Notes: generated by a model not told the origin, from the letters alone. DNA of 64,000 nt from Brucella pseudintermedia (GCF_008932435.1 NZ_WBWE01000012.1:116873-180872), one strand, 5' to 3'; shown: positions 44,247 through 53,478, counted from the first letter of the stretch. Program-made: numbers and translations.

Positions 44247-46526
44247 ATGCTCTATTTTTCACGCTGGAAATCTGCCCTGATCTGGCTCGCGGTTCTCGTG
44301 AGCTTCGTCATCGCTTCCCCTAATTTTTTCTCGCGTGAAACGCTGGCAAAGCTGCCAAATTTCCTGCCGAAACAGCAGATCTCCCTTGGACTCGATCTCT
44401 CCGGCGGCTCGCGCCTGGTCCTGCAAGTGCAGAATCCGGGACGAGGGGGTCTTGAGCGCACAGCGGACATCATGCGCCAGCGCCTTGAGGAGCTGGGATA
44501 TGGCAAGCCTCTCGTCGAAGTGGAAAACCGCAATCAGATTCGGGTCGAAGTTCCAGGCGTTTATGACGCGCAGCTCCTGAAAGACATTCTCAGTGTTCGC
44601 GGCAATTTTTCTTTCCGCGCCGTTGACAGCACCATGGGGCCGGACGACGCCATTCGTGGAACGCCGCCCGCCGATAGTGAAGTTATCTACTCTTATGACG
44701 ACCCGCCGGTCGGTTACCTGGTCAAGAAGCAGCCGATCCTGACTGGCGCGAATGTGACCGACGCAAAGGCAACGCTTTCGGACGACGACAGCGAACCCAT
44801 CATCACGCTCACGCTGGACGATGCGGGCCGCAAGAACCTTGCCGAGGCAACATCGCATCTGGTTGGCGGGAGTTTTGCTATCGTCGTTGATAATCAGATC
44901 GTTTCCGCACCTGCCGTCGACGAGAAGCTCGACACGAACGAATTGCAGATTTCGGGTGCGTTCGATCTTCAGGCGGCCAACAATATGGCGGTGGTGCTGC
45001 GTTCCGGCGCGCTGCCACAGAATGTTACGGTTCTGGAAGAACGCACGATAGCATCGGCTCTGGGCGAGGACTACGCCAGCGCCGCTGCGCTGGCAGCTTT
45101 GCTGGCTGCGCTGCTGGTCGGCCTGTTCATGATCTTGTCCTACGGCATATTGGGTGTGATCGCGATGATCGCGCTCGCCGTCAATATCATCATCCTCACA
45201 GCCATACTCTCGCTGATTGGCGCTTCGATCAGCCTTGCAAGCATCGCCGGTCTGGTGCTGACAATAGGTCTGGCCGTCGACGCCCATATCCTGATTTATG
45301 AACGTGTTCGCGAAGATCGCCGCAAGGGCTATTCCGTCGTTCAGGCGATGGAATCCGGCTTTTATCGCGCTCTTTCAACCATCATTGATGCGAACCTCAC
45401 CACACTGATTGCTGCGCTCGTTCTGTTCCTGCTCGGCTCGGGAACGGTGCACGGCTTCGCGCTGACGGTCGCGGTCGGTATCGGCACGACGCTCTTCACT
45501 ACGCTCACTTTCACGCGACTGCTGATTGCGCAATGGGTGCGCACGGCCAAGCCGAAGGAAGTGCCGAAGCGTCGCTTGAAGCTGGTCCCGACAGTAACGC
45601 ACATTCCTTTCATGCGTCTGCAATTCGTGACGCTTGGCATTTCGGTTCTCGCCTGCGCGATTGTGATCGCCTTGTTCGTCAATATCGGCTTCAACTACGG
45701 TATCGATTTCCGTGGCGGCTCGATGGTGGAGCTGCAGGCGCGCAGTGGCGACGCCAATCTCGAAGACATCACCGAGCGGCTGACCGAACTCAATATCGAC
45801 AGCGCGCGCGTTCTGCCTGCAAAATCCCCGCGTTCCGCTCTCGTCATCATCGGCAGTCAGGAGGTCGGCGACGATGCGGAACAAACCGTCGCCGTAAAGC
45901 TGCGCGGCGAGTTCGAGCAGGATTATTCATTCCAGCGGGTCGAAGTCGTCGGACCGACGGTTTCGGAACAGCTTTCCCGCGCCGGTATTCTGGCGGTCAT
46001 CCTGTCGCTGATCGGTATCTTTATTTATGTGTGGGTCCGGTTCCGCTGGCAGCTTGCGCTCGGCGCGGTGCTGTCTACCCTGCACGACGTCATCATTCTG
46101 GCGGGCATGTTCATTGTGTTCCGCATGGAATTCAACCTGTGGAGCGTCGCGGCGATCCTGACGATCATCGGCTATTCGCTAAACGATACGGTGGTTATTT
46201 ATGACCGCGTGCGCGAGAACCTGCGTGTCTATAAACGCGCCCCGCTGCCCGCCATCATTGATGCGTCGATCAATCAGACACTGTCGCGCACCCTGCTGAC
46301 GTCCTTCGTGACGTTTCTCGCGCATATTCCGCTTTATGCCTTTGGCGGCGCGGATATACGCAGTTTCGCGCTTGCACTTAGCGTCGGTATCATAGTCGCG
46401 AGTTACTCGTCGATCTTCATCGCGGCTCCGTTGCTGGTTCAGTTCGGCCTCAAGCCGCGGGGCGCGAATGAATCCAGCGATTCGATGGATGATGAACTGG
46501 CGCAATCGCTGAATTTGGAAAGCTGA
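44247..46526 (+). CDS. secDF: Fused protein translocase subunit SecDF
   Basis: This 759-residue inner-membrane protein joins SecD and SecF in one chain and uses the proton gradient to pull translocating proteins. The SecD half (residues ~1-440) has [15 protein letters not shown] near residue 50 and [21 protein letters not shown] near 338. The SecF half (~450-750) has [12 protein letters not shown] near 483 and [15 protein letters not shown] near 645. Twelve membrane helices are expected. It is followed after 2 bp by the NDUFAF3-type gene, so the two are coupled. Confidence 0.95.
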   Translation: MLYFSRWKSALIWLAVLVSFVIASPNFFSRETLAKLPNFLPKQQISLGLDLSGGSRLVLQVQNPGRGGLERTADIMRQRLEELGYGKPLVEVENRNQIRVEVPGVYDAQLLKDILSVRGNFSFRAVDSTMGPDDAIRGTPPADSEVIYSYDDPPVGYLVKKQPILTGANVTDAKATLSDDDSEPIITLTLDDAGRKNLAEATSHLVGGSFAIVVDNQIVSAPAVDEKLDTNELQISGAFDLQAANNMAVVLRSGALPQNVTVLEERTIASALGEDYASAAALAALLAALLVGLFMILSYGILGVIAMIALAVNIIILTAILSLIGASISLASIAGLVLTIGLAVDAHILIYERVREDRRKGYSVVQAMESGFYRALSTIIDANLTTLIAALVLFLLGSGTVHGFALTVAVGIGTTLFTTLTFTRLLIAQWVRTAKPKEVPKRRLKLVPTVTHIPFMRLQFVTLGISVLACAIVIALFVNIGFNYGIDFRGGSMVELQARSGDANLEDITERLTELNIDSARVLPAKSPRSALVIIGSQEVGDDAEQTVAVKLRGEFEQDYSFQRVEVVGPTVSEQLSRAGILAVILSLIGIFIYVWVRFRWQLALGAVLSTLHDVIILAGMFIVFRMEFNLWSVAAILTIIGYSLNDTVVIYDRVRENLRVYKRAPLPAIIDASINQTLSRTLLTSFVTFLAHIPLYAFGGADIRSFALALSVGIIVASYSSIFIAAPLLVQFGLKPRGANESSDSMDDELAQSLNLES

Positions 46527-46528
46527 CA

Positions 46529-46918
46529 ATGGCCCATGGGATAGAGATAAGAGAGGCCCATTTTCCGGGTCGTGCGCCCATCGATGCCTATGGCAATGGA
46601 GGCTTTCGCTTTGCGGAAATGTCGCATCGCGGATCGATCCTTTGTCTGCCTTCGGGAATTCACGGCTGGGAACCGGCCACGCCGCCACTGCTCGCTAAAG
46701 CCGATCTGGAAATGATCCTTGAGCAGGCATCCGATATTGAAATTCTGCTGGTGGGAACCGGCATGGATCTGCGCCGGATCCCCGAAGACGTTCGTGCCAT
46801 CTTGAGGAACCATCGCATTTCTTCCGATCCTATGAGCACAGGCGCTGCGGTTCGCACCTACAATGTGCTTCTGGCCGAAGATCGCGCGGTTGCGGCGGCG
46901 CTGATTGCTGTAGATTGA
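46529..46918 (+). CDS. Mth938-domain protein, NDUFAF3-like
   Basis: The 129-residue protein has the Mth938/DUF498 fold, with FRFAEMSHRGSILCLPSG near residue 28 and EILLVGTGMDLRRIP near 72. Human NDUFAF3 (C3orf60), a complex I assembly factor, belongs to this family, and bacterial members often lie beside secDF. It begins 2 bp after secDF and its TGA sits just before the next gene's start. A role in complex I assembly is inferred. Confidence 0.85.
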   Translation: MAHGIEIREAHFPGRAPIDAYGNGGFRFAEMSHRGSILCLPSGIHGWEPATPPLLAKADLEMILEQASDIEILLVGTGMDLRRIPEDVRAILRNHRISSDPMSTGAAVRTYNVLLAEDRAVAAALIAVD

Positions 46919-46923
46919 ACACC

Positions 46924-47757
46924 ATGAACGAGAATGAGGCACATTGCCTGGCATTGCTTCGCGAAGCGGACCGGGACCGATATCTTTCAGTGCTCTACGC
47001 GCCGGAGGATCGTCGCGGCGGTCTGGCGGCATTATACGCATTCAATGCCGAGATCGCGCGTATCCGCGATCTTGTCCATGAACCGTTGCCGGGCGAGGTG
47101 CGCCTGCAATGGTGGCGCGATCTCATCAATGGTGAGGCGAGGGGCAGTGCGGAAGCGCATCCCGTTGCCGCAGCGCTGATCAGCACTATTGAAAAATATG
47201 AACTGCCGCGAGCAGCCTTCGACAATTATTGCGAAGCGCGCATTTTCGATCTTTATGATGACCCGATGCCGAGCCGTAATGATCTGGAAGGTTATTGCGG
47301 GGAAACCGCGTCGGCGATCATTCAGCTAGCCGGTTTTATACTCGACAGGGATGCCGCGCAGGCACAAACCGAGATAACAGGCCATGCGGGAGTAGCGCAG
47401 GCCGCGACGGGTTTGCTTCGCCTGATGCCCATTCATCGGCGGCGTGGGCAACTCTATGTTCCGGCGGATATGTTGCAGGCGGTGGGTGTGGCCCGTGAGA
47501 ACTTCCTCGCCGGTGAAGACAAAGCGGCCACCGGACGCGTCACCAGCATCATGCTGGCTTTCGCGCGCGAACATCTGGCGATTTTCGAGAAGAACAGGTC
47601 GCAACTGCCGAAGAGCCTTGCTCCGGCATTCCTGCCTTTGGCGCTTGTCCCGGCCTATCTGCGAGCAATCGAGCGCCTTGGCACCGAGGCCGTGGAGAAG
47701 GTGGCAGACATTTCAGCTATTCGGAAACAATGGCTGATGTTCAGAGCCAACTTCTAA
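46924..47757 (+). CDS. Phytoene/squalene synthase-like protein, NDUFAF6-like
   Basis: The 277-residue protein has the isoprenyl synthase helical fold (VLYAPEDRRGGLAALYAFNAEIARIRD near residue 22, GYCGETASAIIQLAGF near 125). The two catalytic Asp motifs (DDxxD and RDxxED) are not present: the first region reads NAEIARIRD, the second LMPIHRRRGQ. This favours an NDUFAF6-like complex I assembly role over carotenoid or hopanoid synthesis. A TTG at 46915 is an alternative start. It converges on trmFO. Confidence 0.82.
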   Translation: MNENEAHCLALLREADRDRYLSVLYAPEDRRGGLAALYAFNAEIARIRDLVHEPLPGEVRLQWWRDLINGEARGSAEAHPVAAALISTIEKYELPRAAFDNYCEARIFDLYDDPMPSRNDLEGYCGETASAIIQLAGFILDRDAAQAQTEITGHAGVAQAATGLLRLMPIHRRRGQLYVPADMLQAVGVARENFLAGEDKAATGRVTSIMLAFAREHLAIFEKNRSQLPKSLAPAFLPLALVPAYLRAIERLGTEAVEKVADISAIRKQWLMFRANF

Positions 47758-47769
47758 GCATTCAAAAAA

Positions 47770-47803
47770 GATAGGCTTCAGTCCATTCAAACTGAAGCCT
47801 ATC
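47770..47803 (-). terminator. Terminator of trmFO
   Basis: GATAGGCTTCAGT/ACTGAAGCCTATC pair over 13 bp around an eight-base loop. On the minus strand the stem is followed by CTTTTTTG. It ends trmFO and may also slow the convergent gene. Confidence 0.9.
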
Positions 47804-47809
47804 GCAATA

Positions 47810-49213
47810 TTACTCGCCCAATCCCAGCCATTGGCGGCAATCAGCGAGAGCACGCGCGGAAAGCGCACGCTTCTTGGCAATTGTTTTTTCCTTGCCGCGC
47901 AGGCGCTTGCCTTCGGGCTTCGGCACATCGACAGGCGGGAACAAGCCGAAATTCACATTCATCGGCTGGAACGAACGTTTGCCCGGCTCGTCATCCGCCA
48001 CAATATGTCCGCCCGTGATATGCCCGAGCAGGGCACCGAATGCCGTGGTTCCCGGAGGCGGCGTCAACGTTTGCCCCAGCTTCTCGGCGGCTGTGAAACG
48101 GCCCGCGAGCAGGCCGATCGCAGACGATTCCACATAGCCTTCACAGCCTGTCACCTGACCGGCAAAGCGCAATGTCTTGCGTGATTTAAGCCGAAGCGTG
48201 CCATCAAGCAGCACGGGAGAATTCAGATAGGTGTTGCGGTGAAGACCGCCGAGACGCGCAAATTCCGCGTTCTCCAGCCCCGGAATCATCTTGAAGATGC
48301 CCGTCTGTGAGCCGTATTTGAGCTTCGTCTGGAAGCCGACCATATTGTAGAGCGTGCCGAGCGCATTGTCCTGACGAAGCTGCACGACAGCATAGGGCTT
48401 TACGGTCGGGTTGTGCGCATTGGTAAGGCCCATCGGCTTCATGGGGCCATGGCGTAAGGTTTCCGCTCCGCGTTCGGCCATAACCTCAATCGGCAGGCAG
48501 CCATCGAAATAAGGCGTGCCTTCCCACTCCTTGAAGTCGGTCTTGTCGCCTTCGACCAGTGCGGCGACGAAGGCCTCATACTGCTCCTTGTCCATGGGGC
48601 AGTTGATATAGTCTTTTCCGGTGCCGCCGGGCCCCACCTTGTCATAGCGCGATTGGAACCAGCAGACATCCATATTGATCGAATCAAAATGGATGATCGG
48701 CGCAATGGCATCGAAGAAAGCCAGCGCATCCGCGCCGGTTTGCGCCTGAATCGCCTCCGCGAGCGAAGGCGCGGTCAACGGCCCGGTGGCAACGATGGTC
48801 GTCCCCCATTCCTCCGGCGGCAGACCGGTGACCTCTTCCCGAACGATGCTAATCAGCGGATGGGCTTCAAGCTTGGCAGTGACAGCCTGCGAAAAACCTT
48901 CGCGGTCGACAGCCAGTGCGCCGCCAGCCGGAACCTGATGGGCGTCAGCGCAAGCCATGATGAGCGAACCGGCAAGACGCATTTCGGCATGAAGAACGCC
49001 GACGGCATTGGTTTCTGCATCGTCCGAGCGGAATGAGTTGGAACAGACCAACTCCGCCAGTTGCTCGGTCTTGTGCGCATCGGTGCCGCGCACCGGGCGC
49101 ATTTCGTGCAATATGACGGGCACGCCCGCCTGCGCGAGCTGCCATGCCGCTTCAGAACCGGCAAGGCCGCCGCCGACGACGTGAACGGGAGAAAGATCGG
49201 GTGTTTTTGACAT
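47810..49213 (-). CDS. trmFO: Methylenetetrahydrofolate--tRNA-(uracil-5-)-methyltransferase
   Basis: This 467-residue FAD enzyme makes m5U54 in the T-loop of tRNA with folate as carbon donor. The FAD-binding motif [17 protein letters not shown] is near residue 10, with [16 protein letters not shown] near 55 and a C-terminal GHITGGHI. Two nearby ATGs exist (49219, 49213); 49213 has AGGGA six bases before it. The DUF1127/small-RNA locus ends in a terminator 72 bp upstream. Confidence 0.95.
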   Translation of the reverse strand: MSKTPDLSPVHVVGGGLAGSEAAWQLAQAGVPVILHEMRPVRGTDAHKTEQLAELVCSNSFRSDDAETNAVGVLHAEMRLAGSLIMACADAHQVPAGGALAVDREGFSQAVTAKLEAHPLISIVREEVTGLPPEEWGTTIVATGPLTAPSLAEAIQAQTGADALAFFDAIAPIIHFDSINMDVCWFQSRYDKVGPGGTGKDYINCPMDKEQYEAFVAALVEGDKTDFKEWEGTPYFDGCLPIEVMAERGAETLRHGPMKPMGLTNAHNPTVKPYAVVQLRQDNALGTLYNMVGFQTKLKYGSQTGIFKMIPGLENAEFARLGGLHRNTYLNSPVLLDGTLRLKSRKTLRFAGQVTGCEGYVESSAIGLLAGRFTAAEKLGQTLTPPPGTTAFGALLGHITGGHIVADDEPGKRSFQPMNVNFGLFPPVDVPKPEGKRLRGKEKTIAKKRALSARALADCRQWLGLGE

Positions 49214-49284
49214 GGCCATTCCCTTATCGCCTTTGCTGAACGCCTTCAATGGAGAAGGCGCGCCGGGAAGGGGAATCGAGCGGC

Positions 49285-49330
49285 AAAAAGAAATGGCATC
49301 CGTCGCGGGAGGAGGAGCGACGGATGCCAT
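49285..49330 (-). terminator. Intrinsic terminator formed by the last UCCUCCUCCC hairpin
   Basis: The 14-bp perfect stem ATGGCATCCGTCGC/GCGACGGATGCCAT (49293-49330) encloses the loop. On the minus strand it is followed directly by TTTCTTTTT. It would end the transcript running from the DUF1127 gene through all four hairpins. Confidence 0.85.
49293..49330 (-). ncRNA. CcsR/cuckoo-type small RNA hairpin 4 (also terminator)
   Basis: A 14-bp perfect stem with ten-base loop GGGAGGAGGA on the plus strand, read as UCCUCCUCCC in the RNA. It is the last of four in transcription order. The loop can pair with Shine-Dalgarno sequences (GGAGG) or mimic the anti-SD of 16S rRNA. Confidence 0.8.
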
Positions 49331-49336
49331 TATGGT

Positions 49337-49369
49337 AAGACCGGCATTGGGAGGAGGAGAACCGGTCTT
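49337..49369 (-). ncRNA. CcsR/cuckoo-type small RNA hairpin 3
   Basis: AAGACCGG/CCGGTCTT form an 8-bp stem; the interior loop holds GGGAGGAGGA at 49349-49358 on the plus strand (UCCUCCUCCC in the RNA). It has the largest loop of the four. Confidence 0.8.
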
Positions 49370-49372
49370 GTT

Positions 49373-49406
49373 ATCGCAGAACCTGGGAGGAGGATGGTTC
49401 TGCGAT
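49373..49406 (-). ncRNA. CcsR/cuckoo-type small RNA hairpin 2
   Basis: ATCGCAGAACC/GGTTCTGCGAT form an 11-bp perfect stem. The loop is T-GGGAGGAGGA-T on the plus strand (UCCUCCUCCC in the RNA). Confidence 0.82.
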
Positions 49407-49410
49407 GAAC

Positions 49411-49440
49411 CAAGTCTGGTGGGAGGAGGAGCCAGACTTG
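49411..49440 (-). ncRNA. CcsR/cuckoo-type small RNA hairpin 1
   Basis: CAAGTCTGG/CCAGACTTG form a 9-bp perfect stem. The loop is T-GGGAGGAGGA-G on the plus strand (UCCUCCUCCC in the RNA). It is the hairpin closest to the DUF1127 gene, 38 bp from its stop codon. Confidence 0.82.
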
Positions 49441-49466
49441 GAGAAACCCGTATCGGGAAAATTATG

Positions 49467-49489
49467 AGGCTCGTTGAATTAGCGAGCCT
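49467..49489 (-). other. Hairpin over the DUF1127 stop codon
   Basis: AGGCTCG/CGAGCCT form a 7-bp stem that contains the TAA of the DUF1127 gene in its loop. A short CCCG-TAT-CGGG hairpin lies beside it (49447-49457). These could mark the site where the mRNA is processed to free the small RNAs. Confidence 0.45.
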
Positions 49490-49625
49490 TGGTCTGGCGA
49501 GCCACGAACGGAATGTCCGCGCGGGAGATGCCAAGATCGTTCAGCTCACGGGTGGAGAGCTGGCTGAGTTCATTGACGGTGTCGCGGTAACGGCGCCAGT
49601 TGTTGTAAGAGCGAAGCAGGTTCAT
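49479..49625 (-). CDS. DUF1127 small protein (CcaF1-like)
   Basis: The 48-residue, Arg-rich protein reads [20 protein letters not shown]..., then [18 protein letters not shown], the DUF1127 signature. In Rhodobacter the DUF1127 protein of the CcsR locus (CcaF1) is a small RNA-binding protein that affects sRNA processing; that function is transferred by homology and context. GAAGGAA lies six to eight bases before the ATG at 49625. The four UCCUCCUCCC hairpins follow on the same strand. Confidence 0.9.
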   Translation of the reverse strand: MNLLRSYNNWRRYRDTVNELSQLSTRELNDLGISRADIPFVARQTKAR

Positions 49626-49688
49626 CGTGCTATTCCTTCATCGTTGAGGAACTGGAGTTCTGTTTAATTCATCTCGTTTGTTGCCCAT

Positions 49689-49717
49689 GATATAAGCTAT
49701 TGTTTTCGCAGGTTGCA
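49689..49717 (-). promoter_or_regulatory. Candidate promoter of the DUF1127/small-RNA locus
   Basis: On the minus strand, TGCAAC, 17 bases, then TATATC form a sigma-70-like pair about 65 bp before the ATG. CcsR promoters in Rhodobacter use heat-shock sigma factors; I cannot tell which sigma acts here. The rest of the 275-bp gap toward DUF2157 shows no gene. Confidence 0.4.
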
Positions 49718-49900
49718 GACCCGACTTTGCATAGCTGCTCTGCGGGTTCTGCACGTCACTCTAAATCGATTAGACTGGCTGGGCACAAAATTGCCGCAAA
49801 GCGATTTGATCCCTCTCTTTGCCGGCTGCACGGTTTCCTATATGTTCTCAACCGCTTACGGTTGCGGCAGCAACAACTGACGGAATGAGCAGGAGCTAAT

Positions 49901-51031
49901 TTGTCATTTTCCATTTCTGTTGAGCGCCTGATAGAGCGATGGCAGCGGGACGGCCTGATCGATGCGGAGACTGCATCGAAACTGAACGCCGACCTTGAAA
50001 AGCGGGCTTCGGTCTTCAGTCTCGGTTCCGTTCTGGCCACCCTTGGCGGGCTGCTTCTTGGCGCAGCCGTGATCATGCTCGTTGCCGCCAACTGGCAGGA
50101 CATGCCGCGGCTTATGCGCATTGGCCTCATATTCGTTCTTATATGGGCAAGCTATCTCGGCGGTGCGTGGCGGCAAGCTCGGGGTGACAATCTGTTTCCG
50201 GCGGTATGCTATATCGTAGGCGCTGCATCCTTCGGAGCGGGGCTGGCGCTCGTGGGCCAAATGTATCATTTGTCCGGCGATATCCATTCCGCCGCAATCT
50301 ACTGGTCTGTCGGCGTCCTGATTTCGGCCTTTCTTCTACGCGCCCCGGTGCTGGCTGCATTTGGGGCAGGCGTCGCCTGCTTCTATCTTTCGACATATGT
50401 ATTCGACGCGTCATCTTATGATGACGTGACCTATCGCTGGATCGGGCCGCTGCTGTTGGCGTTCGGTGCTGCTGCGGCGTTGTTTACACGTTCCCGGCAT
50501 GCAGCGCATCTGTGGGCCATGTTCTCCATCGGTTGGGCTTTGCTCATTTATGTCGAGCACGAGAGCAATACGGTGCTGGTGCTTATGCTGGTCGTGGGAA
50601 TCGGGCTGATACTTGCTGACGGTTTTGCTCATGCGACGGTGCAAAGATTGACACGCTTCGCTCATCCGCTTGCGGCCTATGGCCTGCTTCTGGCGTTGTT
50701 GGCGCTCGTCACACTTCAACTCAACCAGATGTTCTCTTATTCAAGCGTTGGCGCAAGTCTGGATAGGGACATATTATATAGCATCTTCATACTGGCGCTT
50801 GCGATCGGAGCGATTGCTGTAGCCGGACGCAACAATGGCGGTCTGCGCTCCATCGCCTATGCCGCATTTTCGATTCAGGTTCTCTATCTGGCTTTTGAGA
50901 CGGTCGGCACCATGATCGGAACCTCCGGCTTCTTCCTGACGGCAGGCATTCTGGTCCTGCTGCTGGCTGCGTTCGTGCGGCGCATGGAGAACCGTTTCGG
51001 AAGGAAAAGCAGCGTGGAGGTACATCCATGA
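49901..51031 (+). CDS. DUF2157 polytopic membrane protein
   Basis: The 376-residue protein has a soluble N-terminal stretch (SVERLIERWQRDGLIDAETASKLN, residues ~5-30) and about ten hydrophobic helices. It fits DUF2157, inner-membrane proteins of unknown role. Start is TTG at 49901 with AGGAG five bases upstream. Its TGA overlaps the ATG of the GDYXXLXY gene (ATGA), so the two form an operon. Confidence 0.85.
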   Translation: MSFSISVERLIERWQRDGLIDAETASKLNADLEKRASVFSLGSVLATLGGLLLGAAVIMLVAANWQDMPRLMRIGLIFVLIWASYLGGAWRQARGDNLFPAVCYIVGAASFGAGLALVGQMYHLSGDIHSAAIYWSVGVLISAFLLRAPVLAAFGAGVACFYLSTYVFDASSYDDVTYRWIGPLLLAFGAAAALFTRSRHAAHLWAMFSIGWALLIYVEHESNTVLVLMLVVGIGLILADGFAHATVQRLTRFAHPLAAYGLLLALLALVTLQLNQMFSYSSVGASLDRDILYSIFILALAIGAIAVAGRNNGGLRSIAYAAFSIQVLYLAFETVGTMIGTSGFFLTAGILVLLLAAFVRRMENRFGRKSSVEVHP

Positions 51032-51597
51032 GCAGTCGGCTCAGATGGCTCTATGTCGGTGCCGTCATAACCGCGTTGCTGCAAACCGGCATTCTTTATG
51101 CTGGCATTGAAAAACGCGCCTCGGTCTTGCGCTCGGGCGCGGAAGTGACGCTCCAGACGGAACCTTTCGACCCGCGCGACCTGATGCGTGGCGATTACGT
51201 CGTTCTTGGCTACGAAATATCAAGTCTGGCAAGAAAGGACATAGCAGGCATCCCTCCCACCGGCTCGCGCACTGTCTATGTGGCTTTGAAGCCTGATGCG
51301 GACGGTATAGCGCGGTTTTCACGCGCTTCATTCTTACCTATTTCAGAGCTTATAGCGGGCGAGGTGCAGATTCGCGGCGAAGCCGCCTATTCAATATCCG
51401 ACGATCCGCAATCGAATGTTCGTCTCAATTTCGGCATCGAACGATATTATGTACCTGAAGGGCAGGGACGAGCGATTGAAGACAGCCAGCGAGAACGGCG
51501 GATCACTGCCGTTGTTGCCGTAGACCCGAAAGGAGTGCCGGTCATCAAGGCTCTGCAGGAAGACGGGATGCAGCTTTATCAGGAGCCGCTTTATTGA
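51028..51597 (+). CDS. GDYXXLXY-domain protein
   Basis: The 189-residue protein has an N-terminal membrane helix (residues ~6-24) and the defining GDYVVLGYEIS motif near residue 50, followed by a beta-rich domain with TVYVALKPDADG. The family always pairs with DUF2157 membrane proteins and its role is unknown. It overlaps the DUF2157 gene by four bases (ATGA). It is probably anchored with its domain in the periplasm. Confidence 0.87.
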   Translation: MSSRLRWLYVGAVITALLQTGILYAGIEKRASVLRSGAEVTLQTEPFDPRDLMRGDYVVLGYEISSLARKDIAGIPPTGSRTVYVALKPDADGIARFSRASFLPISELIAGEVQIRGEAAYSISDDPQSNVRLNFGIERYYVPEGQGRAIEDSQRERRITAVVAVDPKGVPVIKALQEDGMQLYQEPLY

Positions 51598-51718
51598 TCC
51601 CGAGAACGCTCCATATTTCAAAAGGGTTGGCTGACGGCAAAGGATCGCTATATAGAGGCGGAAAAGGACAGCCGGAGCGAACCCGGTAATTCTCTACGGG
51701 GAAGGCGGCTTTTTTCCT

Positions 51719-51746
51719 TTGAACCGTGAAAATTGGATGATATAGA
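51719..51746 (+). promoter_or_regulatory. Candidate tRNA-Leu promoter
   Basis: TTGAAC and TATAGA are spaced by 16 bases, 78 bp before the tRNA. A second pair (TTGGCT and TATATA at 51627-51654) lies further upstream. Confidence 0.4.
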
Positions 51747-51823
51747 GACGCGCGCTTTCGAGGGGCGGTTCAACATCTGAGACGAATAATGGTGCGTTCT
51801 GAGGAATGCGCTTCGGTTCAGAA

Positions 51824-51906
51824 GCGGATGTGGCGAAATTGGTAGACGCACCAGATTTAGGTTCTGGCGGGAGACCGTGGGGGTTCGAGTCCCTCCATCC
51901 GCACCA
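51824..51906 (+). tRNA. tRNA-Leu (anticodon TAG)
   Basis: Acceptor stem GCGGATG/CATCCGC, D-loop GGTAGAC, anticodon stem-loop CCAGA-TTTAGGT-TCTGG (anticodon TAG), a long class II variable arm GCGGGAGACCGT, T-loop GTTCGAGTC and encoded CCA (51904-51906). The long variable arm and anticodon fit leucine reading CUN codons. It is upstream of tig. Confidence 0.96.
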
Positions 51907-51994
51907 ACTGCCATAAGGCAAAAGAATTTCTCTCCCGCGACAAGGCAAGCAAGCCGGTGACGGCGGGACAATGACAAGAAGTGAAGGTTTGAAC

Positions 51995-53428
51995 ATGCAG
52001 GTTACCGAAACGCTCAATGAAGGGCTGAAGCGCGAGATTAAAGTCGTGGTTCCGGCCAAGGATCTCGAAGCCAAGCTCTCGGAGCGGCTCGAAACTGCGC
52101 GCGGTCGCGCACGCATCAACGGCTTCCGCCCCGGCAAGGTGCCTGCAAATCATCTGCGCAAGATGTACGGCAAGTCCTTCATGGCGGAGATCGTCAACGA
52201 AATCCTCAACGATTCGTCGCGCTCGATTCTCGCTGACCGCAACGAAAAGTCAGCGACCCAGCCTGAAGTCATTATGTCGGAAGACGAAAAAGAGGCCGAA
52301 AAGGTCCTCGACGGCAAGGCCGATTTCGTTTTCTCGCTGAACTACGAAGTTCTGCCGGCAATCGAAGTCAAGGACTTCTCCAAGATCGCCGTTACCCGTG
52401 AAGTCGTCGATATTTCCGATGAGGAAGTCGATGAGCAGGTGAAGCGCATCGCTTCTTCGACCCGCACCTTCGAAACCAAGAAGGGCAAGGCAGAAAACGA
52501 AGATCGCGTTACCATCGATTATCTCGGCAAGCTCGACGGCGAGCCGTTCGAAGGTGGCGCCGACAACGATGCGCAGCTCGTTCTCGGTTCCGGCCAGTTC
52601 ATTCCGGGCTTCGAAGAGCAGCTCGTTGGCCTCAAGGCCGGTGACGAGAAGGTCATCAATGTTACCTTCCCGGCTGAATATGGCGCCGCTCATCTGGCTG
52701 GCAAGGAAGCTACCTTCGACATCAAGGTCAAGGAAGTTGCCAAGCCGAACGAACTCGTCCTCGATGACGAAACCGCCAAGAAGCTCGGCATTGAATCGCT
52801 TGAGCGTCTGCGTCAGGTCGTTCGCGAACAGATCGAAAGCCAGTACGGCCAGATCACCCGCCAGAAGGTAAAGCGTCAGATTCTCGACGCTCTGGATGGC
52901 GACTACCAGTTTGAAACGCCGCAGAAGCTTGTTGACGCTGAGTTCAACAACATCTGGCAGCAGATCAACTTCGACCTGCAGCAGGCTGGCCGTACCTTCG
53001 AAGACGAAGACACAACCGAAGAAGCTGCTCGCGAAGAATACCGCAAGCTCGCTGAACGTCGCGTTCGTCTTGGCCTCGTTCTCTCCGAAATCGGCGAGAA
53101 GGCAGGCGTGGAAGTAACGGAAGAAGAACTGCAGCGCGCGGTTTACGATCAGGTTCGTCGCTATCCGGGCCAGGAAAAGGAAATCTACGAATTCCTGCGC
53201 AAGACGCCGGATGCCGTTGCCAACCTGCGCGCCCCGATCTTCGAGGAAAAGGTCGTTGACCATCTGCTCGCCAACATCAACGTGACCGACAAGAAGGTCT
53301 CGAAGGAAGAGCTGACGGCTGAAGACGAAGATGCAGCTTCGGAAGCAAAGCCTGCCAAGAAGGCTGCTGCGAAGAAGAAGGCCGCTCCCAAGAAGAAGGC
53401 CGACGAAGACAAGTCCGAAGAGGCTTGA
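51995..53428 (+). CDS. tig: Trigger factor
   Basis: This ribosome-bound chaperone (477 residues) has an N-terminal ribosome-binding domain with [16 protein letters not shown] near residue 45, a PPIase domain near 165-240 ([20 protein letters not shown]), and a C-terminal helical arm. A lysine/alanine-rich tail ([17 protein letters not shown]) ends the protein, longer than usual. The start [10 protein letters not shown] at 51995 is the family norm; the frame runs open upstream. A strong terminator follows. Confidence 0.97.
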   Translation: MQVTETLNEGLKREIKVVVPAKDLEAKLSERLETARGRARINGFRPGKVPANHLRKMYGKSFMAEIVNEILNDSSRSILADRNEKSATQPEVIMSEDEKEAEKVLDGKADFVFSLNYEVLPAIEVKDFSKIAVTREVVDISDEEVDEQVKRIASSTRTFETKKGKAENEDRVTIDYLGKLDGEPFEGGADNDAQLVLGSGQFIPGFEEQLVGLKAGDEKVINVTFPAEYGAAHLAGKEATFDIKVKEVAKPNELVLDDETAKKLGIESLERLRQVVREQIESQYGQITRQKVKRQILDALDGDYQFETPQKLVDAEFNNIWQQINFDLQQAGRTFEDEDTTEEAAREEYRKLAERRVRLGLVLSEIGEKAGVEVTEEELQRAVYDQVRRYPGQEKEIYEFLRKTPDAVANLRAPIFEEKVVDHLLANINVTDKKVSKEELTAEDEDAASEAKPAKKAAAKKKAAPKKKADEDKSEEA

Positions 53429-53455
53429 TCTTTTCTGTCTGGTGAATTTGGAACT

Positions 53456-53478
53456 GGCCGCGCCTTGCGCGGCCTTTT
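53456..53478 (+). terminator. Terminator of tig
   Basis: GGCCGCGC/GCGCGGCC pair over eight bp around a three-base loop, followed by TTTT. It lies 28 bases after the tig stop. Confidence 0.85.

Noticed and set aside
46924..47757. Carotenoid or hopanoid synthesis gene (phytoene/squalene synthase)
   Set aside because: The catalytic aspartate motifs are missing and the neighbours are secDF and an NDUFAF3-type gene, not isoprenoid genes.
49300..49440. GGGAGGAGGA repeated four times taken as simple repeats or Shine-Dalgarno sites on the plus strand
   Set aside because: No start codons follow at the right distance on the plus strand, and each copy is the loop of a distinct paired stem, so an RNA structure on the minus strand explains them better.
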